From the NCBI RefSeq assembly GCF_006970445.1, contig NZ_CP033877.1:4410750-4474749 (forward strand): a DNA stretch of 64,000 bases. Reading direction: 5' to 3'. This DNA comes from Stenotrophomonas maltophilia (GTDB taxonomy: Bacteria > Pseudomonadota > Gammaproteobacteria > Xanthomonadales > Xanthomonadaceae). Shown here in pieces: positions 15,676 through 23,847 of the stretch. The notes under the pieces are model-generated. The model worked only from the letters and a program-made list of their open reading frames with translations. It did not search any database and was not told where the DNA came from. The stretch's first letter is position 1. Each line of letters opens with the position of its first letter. The translations under genes and the position numbers were made by a program.

Positions 15676-17079
15676 TTACGGCATCGCCGTCGCGGCTCCT
15701 GCGACCACCTGGGTGGCCAGTGCGTGCGCCTGCTGACGCAGTTCAGGCACCGCCAGGCTTTCCCACAGGCTGCCGATGCGCAGGCTGCCGAGCACGCCCA
15801 GCCGCGCCTGTGGCTGGCCACCGGCCGCACACAGGCGGTCGCCCGGCACCGTGCTGTCCAGGCCCAGCCCGTGCGGGCCGGGGCGGGCCAGCCCATCGGC
15901 CTGCAGCTGCTGCAGCAACGGATTGCGCAGCGCGCTGGCGCGGGTCTCCACGCCGGTAGCGTTGATCACGCCGCCGATCGTCCACTGCTGTTCATTGCCG
16001 GAGGTGTCGCGGCCAGACAACCGCAGTGCATCGCCTTCGCGCCAGACGCGTTGCAGGCGCGACCGGTGGATACGCAGCTGGCCGCTGTCCTGCAGCGCCT
16101 GCAACTGCGCATCCACCTCTTCGGCGATGCGGTGGCGATGCACGTCCCAGTAGCGCACCACATGGCGCAGGAAACGGCGCTGGTCAGCCTCGTCGAGGCT
16201 GCACCACAGCGCCTGCCCGTGCGGACGGATGCGGTCCATCACGCCCTGCCACGGCAGGCCGTCGGCCTGCGCCTGCCGAGCGAACCCGCGCAGCGCGCGC
16301 AGGCGCTGGCGCAGGTTCATCGGCAGCAGCGTGGGCGGGTCGAACGTGGGCAGGCCGCCATGCGCATGCGGCAACGGCAGCAGGCCATGGCGCGAGATCA
16401 CGTGCAGCGGTCCGGTGTGGCCAGCAGCGACCAATGCCAGCACGGTGTCGGCCATGCTCAGGCCGGACCCGACAATGGCCACGGCCTGTTCGCCGGCCAG
16501 GGTACGCACGCCGTCGTAGTCCCAGGCCTCGATCACGTCGTCGGCGGGCAGTGCCTCGGCACCGGCCACCGGCAGCGGCCGCATGCTGTTGCCGGTGGCG
16601 AGCACCGCCTGCGCGGCGTGCAGCGTCTGGCCATCGCCCAGCTGCAGCAGGTAACCATGGTCATCCGGCTGCAATCCCAGCACCGGCTGCGCGATCACCT
16701 GCAGCTGCGCCGGACTGGCCGCGGTGGCCTCCTGCAGGCGCTGCTGCAGGTAGGCCGCAAAGTAGTGGCGGCATACGTAACGCTCGCCCAGCACCTCGCG
16801 CGCCTCGCCCGGGTAGGCATTGGCCGCCATCAGGTAGTCGAGGAAATCGCCGGGCTGGTCGGCAAACGCGCTCATCTTCGCCGCCGGCACGTTCAGCAGA
16901 TGCTCCGGCCATGGCGTGGCGTAGGCGATGCCCTGCGCCAGCTGCGAGGCCGGTTCGAAAATGGCCAGCGCCAGCGGCGCGTGGGCTTGGCGCAGTACCT
17001 GGATCGCCACCAGCACGCCGGCCGCACCACCACCGATGATTGCCAGGTCCAGTTCGCCATTACGCGGTGAATCAGTCAT
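15676..17079 (-). CDS. FAD/NAD(P)-binding oxidoreductase-like protein
   Basis: A 467-residue protein with an N-terminal Rossmann dinucleotide fold, LAIIGGGAAGVLVAIQVL (GxGxxG near residue 16), then IAYATPWPEHLLNVPAAKMSAF and a second nucleotide motif AVAIVGSGLSMADTVLAL around residue 200. This corresponds to the NAD_binding_9 / COG4529 group, often annotated as hydroxyacylglutathione hydrolase-like or FAD-dependent pyridine oxidoreductases without a proven substrate. I use the inner ATG (MTDSPRNGELDLA); an ATG six codons earlier is also open. It starts after cardiolipin synthase on the same strand and ends 10 bases before uvrD, so the three may be one transcript. Confidence 0.85.
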   Translation of the reverse strand: MTDSPRNGELDLAIIGGGAAGVLVAIQVLRQAHAPLALAIFEPASQLAQGIAYATPWPEHLLNVPAAKMSAFADQPGDFLDYLMAANAYPGEAREVLGERYVCRHYFAAYLQQRLQEATAASPAQLQVIAQPVLGLQPDDHGYLLQLGDGQTLHAAQAVLATGNSMRPLPVAGAEALPADDVIEAWDYDGVRTLAGEQAVAIVGSGLSMADTVLALVAAGHTGPLHVISRHGLLPLPHAHGGLPTFDPPTLLPMNLRQRLRALRGFARQAQADGLPWQGVMDRIRPHGQALWCSLDEADQRRFLRHVVRYWDVHRHRIAEEVDAQLQALQDSGQLRIHRSRLQRVWREGDALRLSGRDTSGNEQQWTIGGVINATGVETRASALRNPLLQQLQADGLARPGPHGLGLDSTVPGDRLCAAGGQPQARLGVLGSLRIGSLWESLAVPELRQQAHALATQVVAGAATAMP

Positions 17080-17142
17080 GCGCCGATTGTAGGCCATCGG
17101 TGATGACGGGCCGGATTGCCGAAATGGGCGGCCGGCATTGCC

Positions 17143-18561
17143 TTACATCAACGCATCGGCCAGCCGTGCGATGCCCTCGCGGCTGCGCCGCCACGTGGGA
17201 CGGCTGCGCCATTGCTGCAGATCCAGCTGCCGCGCTTCACGCAGGTAACCGTCCTCGATCGCGCACAGCTGCCGGACCAGCGCACGGTCGTAGCAGATCA
17301 GGCCGATCTCGGCATTCAGCGCGAACGAGCGGATATCCATGTTGATCGAGCCGAGCACGGCGATGTCCTCGTCCACGCTCATGTGCTTGGCGTGCAGGAA
17401 CTGCGGTTCGTACAGGGCGATGCGCACGCCACAGCGCAGCAGCTCGTCGTAGTACGCCTCCTGCGCCCACGAGGTCAGCCGCTGGTTGTTGCTGGCCGAC
17501 AGGATCAGCTGCACGTCCACCCCGGACAATGCGGCAATGCGCAGCGCGCTCAGCGTGGCTTCGTCAGGCACGAAGTACGGGGTGACCATCACCAGCCGGC
17601 GCCGCGCCAGATGAATCAGCGCCGCCACCGCATCGCGTGCGTTGCTGTAGGGATAGGCCGGGCCGCTGGGCAGCAGCTGGGTGGCGATGTCGTCGCTGCA
17701 CTCGGGCACATCGGCGATCACATCCAGGCGCTGGCCGGTTTCCATGTACCAGTCGCTGGCGAACACCGCTTCCAGATGCGCCACTGCCGGGCCGCGCACG
17801 CGCGCCACCAGCTCGCGGTTCGGGTGGCCGGGCACGAACTGCGGGCCGGCCAGGTTCTGCGAACCGACATAGGCCACTTCGTTGTCGATCACCGCGATCT
17901 TGCGGTGGTTGCGCAGGTCCATGCGCCCGCTGCGGCGCCAGCGCAGGCCACCGGGCAGCATCGCGCGCACTTCGATGTCACGTGCCTGCAGGCGCTTGCT
18001 GTAAGCGCGCAGGCCGCGCTTGGCACCCACCGCGTCGAGCAGCACGCGGCACTGCACGCCACGTGCAGCCGCACGCTGCAGGGCCTCGACAATGGCCTCG
18101 CCGACCGCGTCATCGAACATCAGGTAGTACAGCAGGTGCACGCGGTCTTCGGCCTGGTCGATGTCGGCGATCAGCGTATGCAGCGATTCGTCGTAGTCGG
18201 TCAGCAGGTCGACTGCGTTGCCGTGCACCGGCATGAAATCGCCCTGGCGCTGCACCAGTGGCACGATCTCGGCGCTGGCGGTATCCGGCTGCGGGGTCCA
18301 GCGCAGGCGATGCTGCAGCGCCTGTTCCTCGCGGATCACCTGCGAGGCCTCGGCCTGGCGGCGGATGCGCTCGCGCGACAGCCACGGGTGGCCGAACAGC
18401 AGGTACAGCGGCAGGCCCAGCAGCGGCACGAAGCCGACCAGCAGCAGCCAGCTGCGCGCGGCCCCCGGCGTGGTACGGGTGGGGATCCAGCACAGCGCGA
18501 CCAGCCGGATCAGCCAGTCGATCAGCAGCAGGTACGAACCCAGCAACCACTCGAACAGCAT
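17143..18561 (-). CDS. cls: Cardiolipin synthase
   Basis: A 472-residue ClsA-type enzyme. It condenses two phosphatidylglycerols to cardiolipin at the inner membrane. Two N-terminal helices (residues about 1-25 and 38-57) are followed by two phospholipase-D catalytic motifs, NHRKIAVID (histidine at 219) and HAKHMSVDEDIAVLGSIN, each giving the H-x-K-x4-D signature plus the GS(Q/I)N element. The frame is open for another 87 codons upstream, but that stretch translates SMAG repeats and is not family-like, so I start at MLFEWLLGSY. Ends with the arginine-rich WRSRPTWRRS tail common in Cls. Confidence 0.95.
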   Translation of the reverse strand: MLFEWLLGSYLLLIDWLIRLVALCWIPTRTTPGAARSWLLLVGFVPLLGLPLYLLFGHPWLSRERIRRQAEASQVIREEQALQHRLRWTPQPDTASAEIVPLVQRQGDFMPVHGNAVDLLTDYDESLHTLIADIDQAEDRVHLLYYLMFDDAVGEAIVEALQRAAARGVQCRVLLDAVGAKRGLRAYSKRLQARDIEVRAMLPGGLRWRRSGRMDLRNHRKIAVIDNEVAYVGSQNLAGPQFVPGHPNRELVARVRGPAVAHLEAVFASDWYMETGQRLDVIADVPECSDDIATQLLPSGPAYPYSNARDAVAALIHLARRRLVMVTPYFVPDEATLSALRIAALSGVDVQLILSASNNQRLTSWAQEAYYDELLRCGVRIALYEPQFLHAKHMSVDEDIAVLGSINMDIRSFALNAEIGLICYDRALVRQLCAIEDGYLREARQLDLQQWRSRPTWRRSREGIARLADALM

Positions 18562-18607
18562 CGTGTCGCCCGTCGGGAGGTGATGGGCCATTCTGCCCAC
18601 CGGCCTT

Positions 18608-18749
18608 TGTAGAGTCGAGCCGCGCTTGACGGCCTTGAACCAGCGTGTCGACCAAGGTCGACACCTACCAGGCGCGGAGACAGCGTGCCGACCAAGGTTG
18701 GCACCTACCGGGGGTGGAGGGAGTGTGCCGACCAACGGTCGGCACCCAC
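18608..18749. repeat. SMAG cluster upstream of cls
   Basis: After a GTAGAGTCGAGC half-element come three palindromes in the reverse orientation: GTGTCGACCAAGGTCGACAC + CTAC, GTGCCGACCAAGGTTGGCAC + CTAC and GTGCCGACCAACGGTCGGCAC + CCAC. Each is slightly different in sequence. The cluster fills most of the gap between cls and the rpmG terminator. Confidence 0.85.
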
Positions 18750-18776
18750 AGGCACCCACCACGGGAACATCGGGCA

Positions 18777-18805
18777 TGAAAAAACCCGCCACATGGGCGG
18801 GTTTC
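18777..18805 (-). terminator. Terminator of rpmBG
   Basis: Minus strand: AACCCGCC, CATGT, GGCGGGTT, then TTTT. A strong G/C stem followed by U's, about 30 bases downstream of the L33 stop codon. Confidence 0.88.
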
Positions 18806-18832
18806 TTCGCGGGGACCAGCAATCCTTGCGGA

Positions 18833-18997
18833 TTACTTGATCTTGCCTTCCTTGTACAGGACGTGCTTGCGCACGACCGGATCGTACTTCAGGAATTCCA
18901 TCTTCCCCGGGGTGTTCTTCTTGTTCTTGTCGGTCGTGTAGAAGTGGCCGGTACCGGCCGAGGAAATCATACGGACCTTATCGCGCTTGCCTGCCAT
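18833..18997 (-). CDS. rpmG: 50S ribosomal protein L33
   Basis: A 54-residue protein, [19 protein letters not shown]..., with [21 protein letters not shown] and the ending [10 protein letters not shown], diagnostic of bacterial L33. It lacks the CxxC zinc pair, so it is the zinc-independent (C-minus) type. It follows rpmB by 13 bases and shares its transcript. It was too short to show as a long frame but is unambiguous. Confidence 0.97.
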   Translation of the reverse strand: MAGKRDKVRMISSAGTGHFYTTDKNKKNTPGKMEFLKYDPVVRKHVLYKEGKIK

Positions 18998-19010
18998 GAT
19001 GCTTTACTCC

Positions 19011-19247
19011 TCAGACCTTTTCGCCGCGCGCACGCAGCTCAGCCAGAACGGAATCAATGCCGTTCTTGTCGATGGTGCGCAGTGCATGCGCGGAAACACG
19101 AAGCTTGACCCAGCGGTTCTCGCTGGCCACCCAGAAACGGCGCTCGTGCAGATTCGGCAGGAAACGACGACGGGTCTTGTTGTTGGCGTGCGAGACGTTG
19201 TTACCCGTCTGCACTCGCTTGCCGGAAACCTGGCATACGCGGGACAT
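19011..19247 (-). CDS. rpmB: 50S ribosomal protein L28
   Basis: A 78-residue protein beginning [20 protein letters not shown] and containing [17 protein letters not shown], the L28 signature, and ending with the basic/acidic [10 protein letters not shown] tail. It is the first gene of the rpmB-rpmG pair, with GAGGTG as ribosome-binding site. A consensus-like promoter lies about 170 bases upstream, leaving a leader of roughly 160 nt. Confidence 0.98.
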   Translation of the reverse strand: MSRVCQVSGKRVQTGNNVSHANNKTRRRFLPNLHERRFWVASENRWVKLRVSAHALRTIDKNGIDSVLAELRARGEKV

Positions 19248-19414
19248 TGCGCACCTCGATAGTAATAGTTGTCAGCCCGTAGCCCGGGAGACGGCGGCCT
19301 CGATGGTTGCCCACCACACGTCAAGAGAATCAAAGGGTTACGCTGGCGTTGGGCGGCCGGGGACGTGCTCCCGGGGACGCCGCCCGGTAGAAAACCGGAC
19401 ACAGCGAGCCGCGC

Positions 19415-19443
19415 ATTATGCACGTGTTCAAGCACTTGCGCAA
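19415..19443 (-). promoter_or_regulatory. Likely sigma-70 promoter of rpmBG
   Basis: Minus strand: TTGCGC, 17 bases, CATAAT. Spacing is ideal and both hexamers are near consensus. The long leader between it and rpmB (about 160 nt) contains no other gene. Confidence 0.65.
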
Positions 19444-19494
19444 GTTACCCACAGGCTGGGGCTGAATGCGACGGCCGCTCCCTGTAGAACCAGC

Positions 19495-20004
19495 TCAACG
19501 CAGGTGCGGGATCACCTGGGCCAGCAGATGGGCATCCTTCAACGCGCCGTGCAGGCCCCGGTTGCCGGGAATACGCAGGCGCTGCAGCACATCGTCCAGC
19601 TTGTTGCCCTGCCCCGGCCAGCGCCCGCGCGCCAGCTTCAGGCTGCAGGTGATGCGGCAATGCTGGGCCAGCGTGCCGGGGATGCCCGCCAGGCGCAGCT
19701 CGTTGTCCAGGAAACCCACGTCGAAGGTGGCGTTGTGCGTGACCATCTCGCTGCCGCGCAGGAAGTCCAGCAGTTCGGCGGCCTTGCTGGAGAACAGCGG
19801 CTTGCCCACCAGCATCGCATCGCTGATGCCATGCACGCGCTGTGCGCCCCAGTCCACCCTGCGCTGCGGCTGCAGGTAGGTGTGGAACTGGCGGCCGCTG
19901 AGCTGGCCATCGATCAGTTCGACAGCACCGATTTCGATCACCCGGTGCCCCAGGCGGTGGGAGATGCCGGTGGTTTCGGTATCCAGTGCGACGATGCGGC
20001 TCAT
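19495..20004 (-). CDS. DnaQ-like 3'-5' exonuclease, minimal form
   Basis: A 169-residue protein similar to the catalytic half of DNA polymerase III epsilon. The DEDDh exonuclease motifs are present: RIVALDTETTG (Exo I), THNATFDVGFLDNEL (Exo II) and LHGALKDAHLLAQV (Exo III, His...Asp). It stops right after Exo III at PHLR, so the C-terminal segment that ties epsilon to the polymerase alpha subunit is missing (E. coli DnaQ has about 243 residues). It is therefore either a stand-alone exonuclease or a second DnaQ copy. The ATG is chosen because the family starts with (M)xRxIVLDTETTG; in-frame codons upstream are not homologous. Confidence 0.88.
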   Translation of the reverse strand: MSRIVALDTETTGISHRLGHRVIEIGAVELIDGQLSGRQFHTYLQPQRRVDWGAQRVHGISDAMLVGKPLFSSKAAELLDFLRGSEMVTHNATFDVGFLDNELRLAGIPGTLAQHCRITCSLKLARGRWPGQGNKLDDVLQRLRIPGNRGLHGALKDAHLLAQVIPHLR

Positions 20005-20059
20005 CAGGGTGTGCGTTCTCCAGTACGTGCACGCCGATTTTCGCACGCGACCGATGCAC

Positions 20060-20953
20060 TCACCCCAACGCTTCCACCACCCAATCGATGAACACGCGCA
20101 GCCGCTGGCTCATGTGCCGGTTCGGCGGGAACATCACATGCATCGGCATTGGCGGCAGCTGCCAGTCCTGCAGCAGCGGCAGCAGCTCGCCACGCGCCAC
20201 GTGCGGTTCGGCCATGTAGCTGGGCAGCGCCACCACGCCGAGCCCAGCCAACGCAGCGGCCAGATACGCATTGCCGTCGTCGAAACCGACCGTGTAGCGG
20301 CCCTGCACCTCAACGCGTTCATCGCCGCGCTGTGCGCTGAATACCCGCGCCCGGCCACTGCGCGGGCTGAGGAAGCCGACCATGTGGTGGTCGGGGCCTT
20401 CCAGCGCGCGCGGGTCGGTCGGCAGGCCGAAGCGCTGCACATAGCCGGGGCTGGCGTGGAAACTGATCGGCAGCGCCGCCAACGGCCGCGCCACCAGCGC
20501 TGGGTCGGCCGGGGGGCCACCACGGATCACGCAGTCGACGTTGTCGGCGATGACATCGACCTCGCGGTCACTCACGCCGATATCCAGCTGGATCTCCGGG
20601 TAGCGCGCCTGGAAATCCGGCAATGCCGGCACCAGCCGCAGCCGTGCGTACGGCCCGGGCACATCCACGCGCAGGCGCCCGCGCGGCTGGGTGGCCGCGT
20701 CGCCCAGCCCGCCCTCCACCTCTTCCAGCTCGGCCAGCAGGCGGGCGATGCGCGGGTAGTAGGCCGCGCCATCGGCAGTGACGCTGACCCGGCGCGTGGT
20801 GCGGTTGAGCAGGCGCAGCCGCAGGTGCGCCTCCAGCTGCTGCACCAGCTGGGTGGCCGTGGTGCGGCTGATCTGCAGGGTCTTTGCGGCACGGGTGAAG
20901 CTGCCGGTCTCCACCACCCGGGCAAACGCCCGCATCGCCTCGAAACGGTCCAT
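20060..20953 (-). CDS. LysR-family transcriptional regulator
   Basis: A 297-residue protein with an N-terminal winged helix-turn-helix (FARVVETGSFTRAAKTLQISRTTATQLVQQLEA, residues about 10-45) followed by a substrate-binding fold (RLRVDVPGPYARLRLVPALPDFQ... to the end). It matches the group that contains DsdC/LrhA-like single-gene regulators with (F)xxVVExGSFTxAAxxL. It is divergent from the Rid-family gene, with 109 bases between the two starts, the classical arrangement for a LysR protein and its target. Ligand unknown. Confidence 0.93.
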   Translation of the reverse strand: MDRFEAMRAFARVVETGSFTRAAKTLQISRTTATQLVQQLEAHLRLRLLNRTTRRVSVTADGAAYYPRIARLLAELEEVEGGLGDAATQPRGRLRVDVPGPYARLRLVPALPDFQARYPEIQLDIGVSDREVDVIADNVDCVIRGGPPADPALVARPLAALPISFHASPGYVQRFGLPTDPRALEGPDHHMVGFLSPRSGRARVFSAQRGDERVEVQGRYTVGFDDGNAYLAAALAGLGVVALPSYMAEPHVARGELLPLLQDWQLPPMPMHVMFPPNRHMSQRLRVFIDWVVEALG

Positions 20954-21062
20954 GGCGGGCCATGATTGTTTGGAATCAGCAATCAATCTAGGCCGATCAT
21001 CGCGGTTTATCCAGACAGCGCTGGCGCGGAGGATGGGCGTTCTCTCCCACGGGTTCCTTCCC

Positions 21063-21461
21063 ATGTCACAGCGTGATGTCGTTTTCCCCGCCGGCCGCCA
21101 GGCCCTGTACGAGCGCAACCGCTACTCGCCGGCAATTCGATCCGATGGCTTCCTGTTCGTCTCCGGCCAGGTCGGCAGCCGCGAGGACGGCTCGCCCGAG
21201 CCGGACTTCGAAACGCAGGTGCGCCGTGCCTTCGAGAATCTCAATGCGGTGCTGGCTGCTGCGGGCTGCACGTTCGATGACGTGATCGACGTGACCGTGT
21301 TCCTGGTCGATCCGGAAACCAACTTCGAGAAGGCCTGGGCGATCGTGCCCGAGTACTGGGGCGAGGCGCCGCACCCGACCCTGACCGGTATCGGCGTGAC
21401 CTGGCTGTATGGGTTCCAGTTCGAGATCAAGGTGATCGCGAAGCTGCCGGCAGACCGGTAG
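21063..21461 (+). CDS. Rid-family (YjgF/RidA-like) protein lacking the usual arginine
   Basis: A 132-residue protein with the Rid fold: FVSGQVGSREDGS, ETQVRRAFENLNAVLAAAGCTFDDVIDVTVFL. RidA enzymes deaminate reactive enamines/imines and need an arginine in a P-x-R-T/S-x-V motif; here the corresponding segment reads PHPTLTGIGVTW, so that arginine is absent and the protein probably belongs to another Rid subgroup. Its last 23 codons and stop are part of a five-copy tandem repeat, and the TAG stop codon is the TAG of a GTAG element. Divergent LysR gene upstream. Confidence 0.88.
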   Translation: MSQRDVVFPAGRQALYERNRYSPAIRSDGFLFVSGQVGSREDGSPEPDFETQVRRAFENLNAVLAAAGCTFDDVIDVTVFLVDPETNFEKAWAIVPEYWGEAPHPTLTGIGVTWLYGFQFEIKVIAKLPADR

Positions 21462-22103
21462 TGCCGGCCGCTGGCCGGCAATGTGTCGGGAGTCGAAAAG
21501 CGTGTCGACCAAGGTCGACACCTACCAGGGCAGTCGGCGTGACCTGGCTGTATGGGTTCCAGTTCGAGATCAAGGTGATCGCGAAGCTGCCTGCAGACCG
21601 GTAGTGCCGGCCGCTGGCCGGCAATGTGGTGGGGTCGAAAAGCGTGTCGACCAAGGTCGACACCTACCAGGGCAGTCGGCGTGACCTGGCTGTATGGGTT
21701 CCAGTTCGAGATCAAGGTGATCGCGAAGCTGCCCGCAGACCGGTAGTGCCGGCCGCTGGCCGGCAATGTGTCGGGGGTCGAAAAGCGTGTCGACCAAGGT
21801 CGACACCTACCAGGGCAGTCGGCGTGACCTGGCTTTACGGGTTCCAGTTCGAGATCAAGGTGATCGCGAAGCTGCCTGCAGACCGGTAGTGCCGGCCGCT
21901 GGCCGGCAATGTGGTGGGGTCGAAAAGCGTGTCGACCAAGGTCGACACCTACCAGGGCAGTCGGCGTGACCTGGCTGTATGGGTTCCAGTTCGAGATCAA
22001 GGTGATCGCGAAGCTGCCCGCAGACCGGTAGTGCCGGCCGCTGGCCGGCAATGTGTCGGGGGTCGAAAAGCGTGTCGACCAAGGTCGGCACCCACCAGGG
22101 CAG
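21391..22103 (+). repeat. Five-copy tandem repeat of a gene 3' end plus SMAG pair
   Basis: Five tandem units of 143, 142, 143, 142 and 143 bases. Each unit holds the last 71 bases of the Rid-family gene (including TAG), a GTAG palindrome TGCCGGCC-GC-GGCCGGCA, about 25 bases of spacer, and a reverse palindrome GTGTCGACCAAGGTCGACAC + CTAC. Units 1, 3 and 5 have GTGTCGGG(A/G)GTCG where units 2 and 4 have GTGGTGGGGTCG, so the pattern is a 285-base double unit. Units differ by very few substitutions; unit 5 ends in a changed palindrome. Downstream copies are 3' gene fragments without starts. Confidence 0.97.
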
Positions 22104-22204
22104 AAGGCCCCCCGGGCTGCCCACCTGAACGGGAGATTCCGACGTATTCCCGAAGCGGCCATTGATATTGTATCCGGCGAAAACCGCTTGCTAGCCTCCC
22201 CTCC

Positions 22205-22537
22205 ATGCGCCGGATCTCCCGCCACCTTCGCTCGTACCTGCTGATGCTGCTGATGGCGGCATTCGTGGTCGTGCCGGTGGCCGACGCACTGGCCTGCACG
22301 GTGGAACCGCACGCCAGCACGGTGCATGTGGAGTCCGCACCGGATTCCGATGGCGACAGCGACGGCAAGCATGTGGGTGCCTGTGGCCACAACCACTGCC
22401 ACCACTCCAATCTGAGCCTGCCGGCCAGCACCCTCGCCGCCTTCGGTGCGCCACTGCCGGCGCGCTGGATGAATGCCGGCGACGCGGCGACCTACGCGGT
22501 CGCCCAGGATGAACTGACGCGTCCTCCCCGGGCGTGA
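22205..22537 (+). CDS. CzcI-like His/Cys-rich periplasmic protein
   Basis: A 110-residue protein with a signal sequence (hydrophobic LLMLLMAAFVVVPVADALA, then cysteine) and a metal-binding-looking segment HVGACGHNHCHHS near residue 60. It sits directly upstream of a CzcCBA-type efflux operon, the place where the small regulator or metallochaperone CzcI is found in other bacteria, but I see no strong sequence match to CzcI beyond small size, export and histidines. Function is inferred from position and residues only. It probably shares a transcript with the operon (56 bases to the next start). Confidence 0.7.
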   Translation: MRRISRHLRSYLLMLLMAAFVVVPVADALACTVEPHASTVHVESAPDSDGDSDGKHVGACGHNHCHHSNLSLPASTLAAFGAPLPARWMNAGDAATYAVAQDELTRPPRA

Positions 22538-22593
22538 GTTGAGCGCGTCCCGCGATTGCGGGCTCCCGTTTCACTCACAACCGGAATCCCCCT

Positions 22594-23847
22594 ATGTCGA
22601 TCCTGACACCTCGGTCGCCGCGCGCGGCCGGGCTGGTCGTCGCCGTGTTGCTGGGCCTGGCCCCGGCAATGCAGGCGTCGGCACAAGCCGCCCCTTCCTA
22701 CGACATCCTGCTTGAACGCCTGGACCAGCTGCCCGGTACCCGCGTCGGCACAGCGCTGGCCGAGGCCGCCGACGCGCGCGCCGACCAGGCCCGTGCGTTG
22801 CCCAACCCTTCTCTCTCCTACTCCGCCGAAAATGCCTGGGGCACCGGCTCCTATGGCGGCATGGGCAAGGCCGATACCGTGCTCACCCTGTCCCAGCCGC
22901 TGGAGGTCTGGGGCCAGCGCGGCGCGCGCGTCCGTGCGGCCCGCGCCGAAGCACAGGCGGCCAATCTGCGTGGCGCGCAGAGCCGCAGCGACGTGGCCAG
23001 CCAGCTGGCGGTGGTCTACGCACAGGCGGAAAGTGCACTGCGCCGCTACACCCTGGCCGAAGAGGCACTGAGCCTCACCCGCGATGACGCCAACGCCGTC
23101 AACGCGATGGTCAAGCAGGGCCGCGAACCGCAGCTGCGTGCGGTGCAGGCGCAGAGCGAAGTGGCCAACGCCAGCGCCTCGCTGGATGAAGCGCAGGCCT
23201 TCCGCGATGCCGCGCTGGCACGCCTGGCCGGTGCCGCGCTGCTGGATGCGCCGGTGCAGTCGATCGACAACAGCCTGCTCGACCGTGCGCCGCCGCTGCC
23301 ACGGGGTGCCACCGATGTGGCGCTGGCGGTGCGCATCGCCGAAGCCGAAGCCGATGCGGCAGGCAAGCTGGTCGACGTGGAGCGCAAGCGCGCCCTGCCC
23401 GATCTGAGCGTCACCGCCGCGCAGACCCGCTTCCGCGAAGGCGGCGAGCGTGCCTACAACCTCGGGGTCAGCCTCAGCATCCCGCTGTTCGACCGCAACC
23501 GCGGTGGCATCCGCGCCGCCAATGCCGACCAGCGCGCGGCCGAAGCACGCCTGGACCAGCAGCGCCGCGACAGCGAGGCCGCACGCCTCTCCGCCGTGGC
23601 CGGACTGAAGGCGGCCGGCAGCCGTACCCGCGCCGCCGATGAAAGCGTGGTCGCTGCCGAAGAGGCGTATCGCCTGGCACGCGTCGGCTTCGACGCCGGA
23701 CGCATCTCGCAGCTGGAACTGCGCAGCACGCGCAGCGCCCTCATCGCCGCCCGCGGCACCGCCGTGGATGCGCGCCTGTCGCGCGTCGGCGCGGAAATCG
23801 ATCTTGCCCGCCTTGAAGGGCGCGCACCTTTTGTGGAGGCCCAATGA
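22594..23847 (+). CDS. czcC: TolC/CzcC-type outer-membrane efflux protein
   Basis: A 417-residue outer-membrane factor. It has a signal peptide (AAGLVVAVLLGLAPAMQASAQA) and two long, alanine/arginine-rich helical repeats of OEP type; RQ-like LSQPLEVWGQRGARVRAARAEAQ and, in the second half, LGVSLSIPLFDRNRGGIRAANADQRAAEARL are the matching halves. Such proteins form the outer-membrane channel of tripartite metal-efflux pumps. It overlaps the next gene by four bases (ATGA), so the order outer channel - adaptor - pump is one operon. Confidence 0.9.
   Translation: MSILTPRSPRAAGLVVAVLLGLAPAMQASAQAAPSYDILLERLDQLPGTRVGTALAEAADARADQARALPNPSLSYSAENAWGTGSYGGMGKADTVLTLSQPLEVWGQRGARVRAARAEAQAANLRGAQSRSDVASQLAVVYAQAESALRRYTLAEEALSLTRDDANAVNAMVKQGREPQLRAVQAQSEVANASASLDEAQAFRDAALARLAGAALLDAPVQSIDNSLLDRAPPLPRGATDVALAVRIAEAEADAAGKLVDVERKRALPDLSVTAAQTRFREGGERAYNLGVSLSIPLFDRNRGGIRAANADQRAAEARLDQQRRDSEAARLSAVAGLKAAGSRTRAADESVVAAEEAYRLARVGFDAGRISQLELRSTRSALIAARGTAVDARLSRVGAEIDLARLEGRAPFVEAQ

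Noticed and set aside
18562..18822. An N-terminal extension of cardiolipin synthase
   Set aside because: The extra 87 codons translate SMAG palindromes; the family starts at the two membrane helices.
21391..22103. CRISPR array
   Set aside because: The units are long (142-143 bases), nearly identical throughout, contain coding sequence and have no variable spacers or cas genes.
21481..22165. Several open frames of 60-90 codons inside the tandem repeat
   Set aside because: They are translations of repeated gene ends and palindromes, without starts or ribosome-binding sites.
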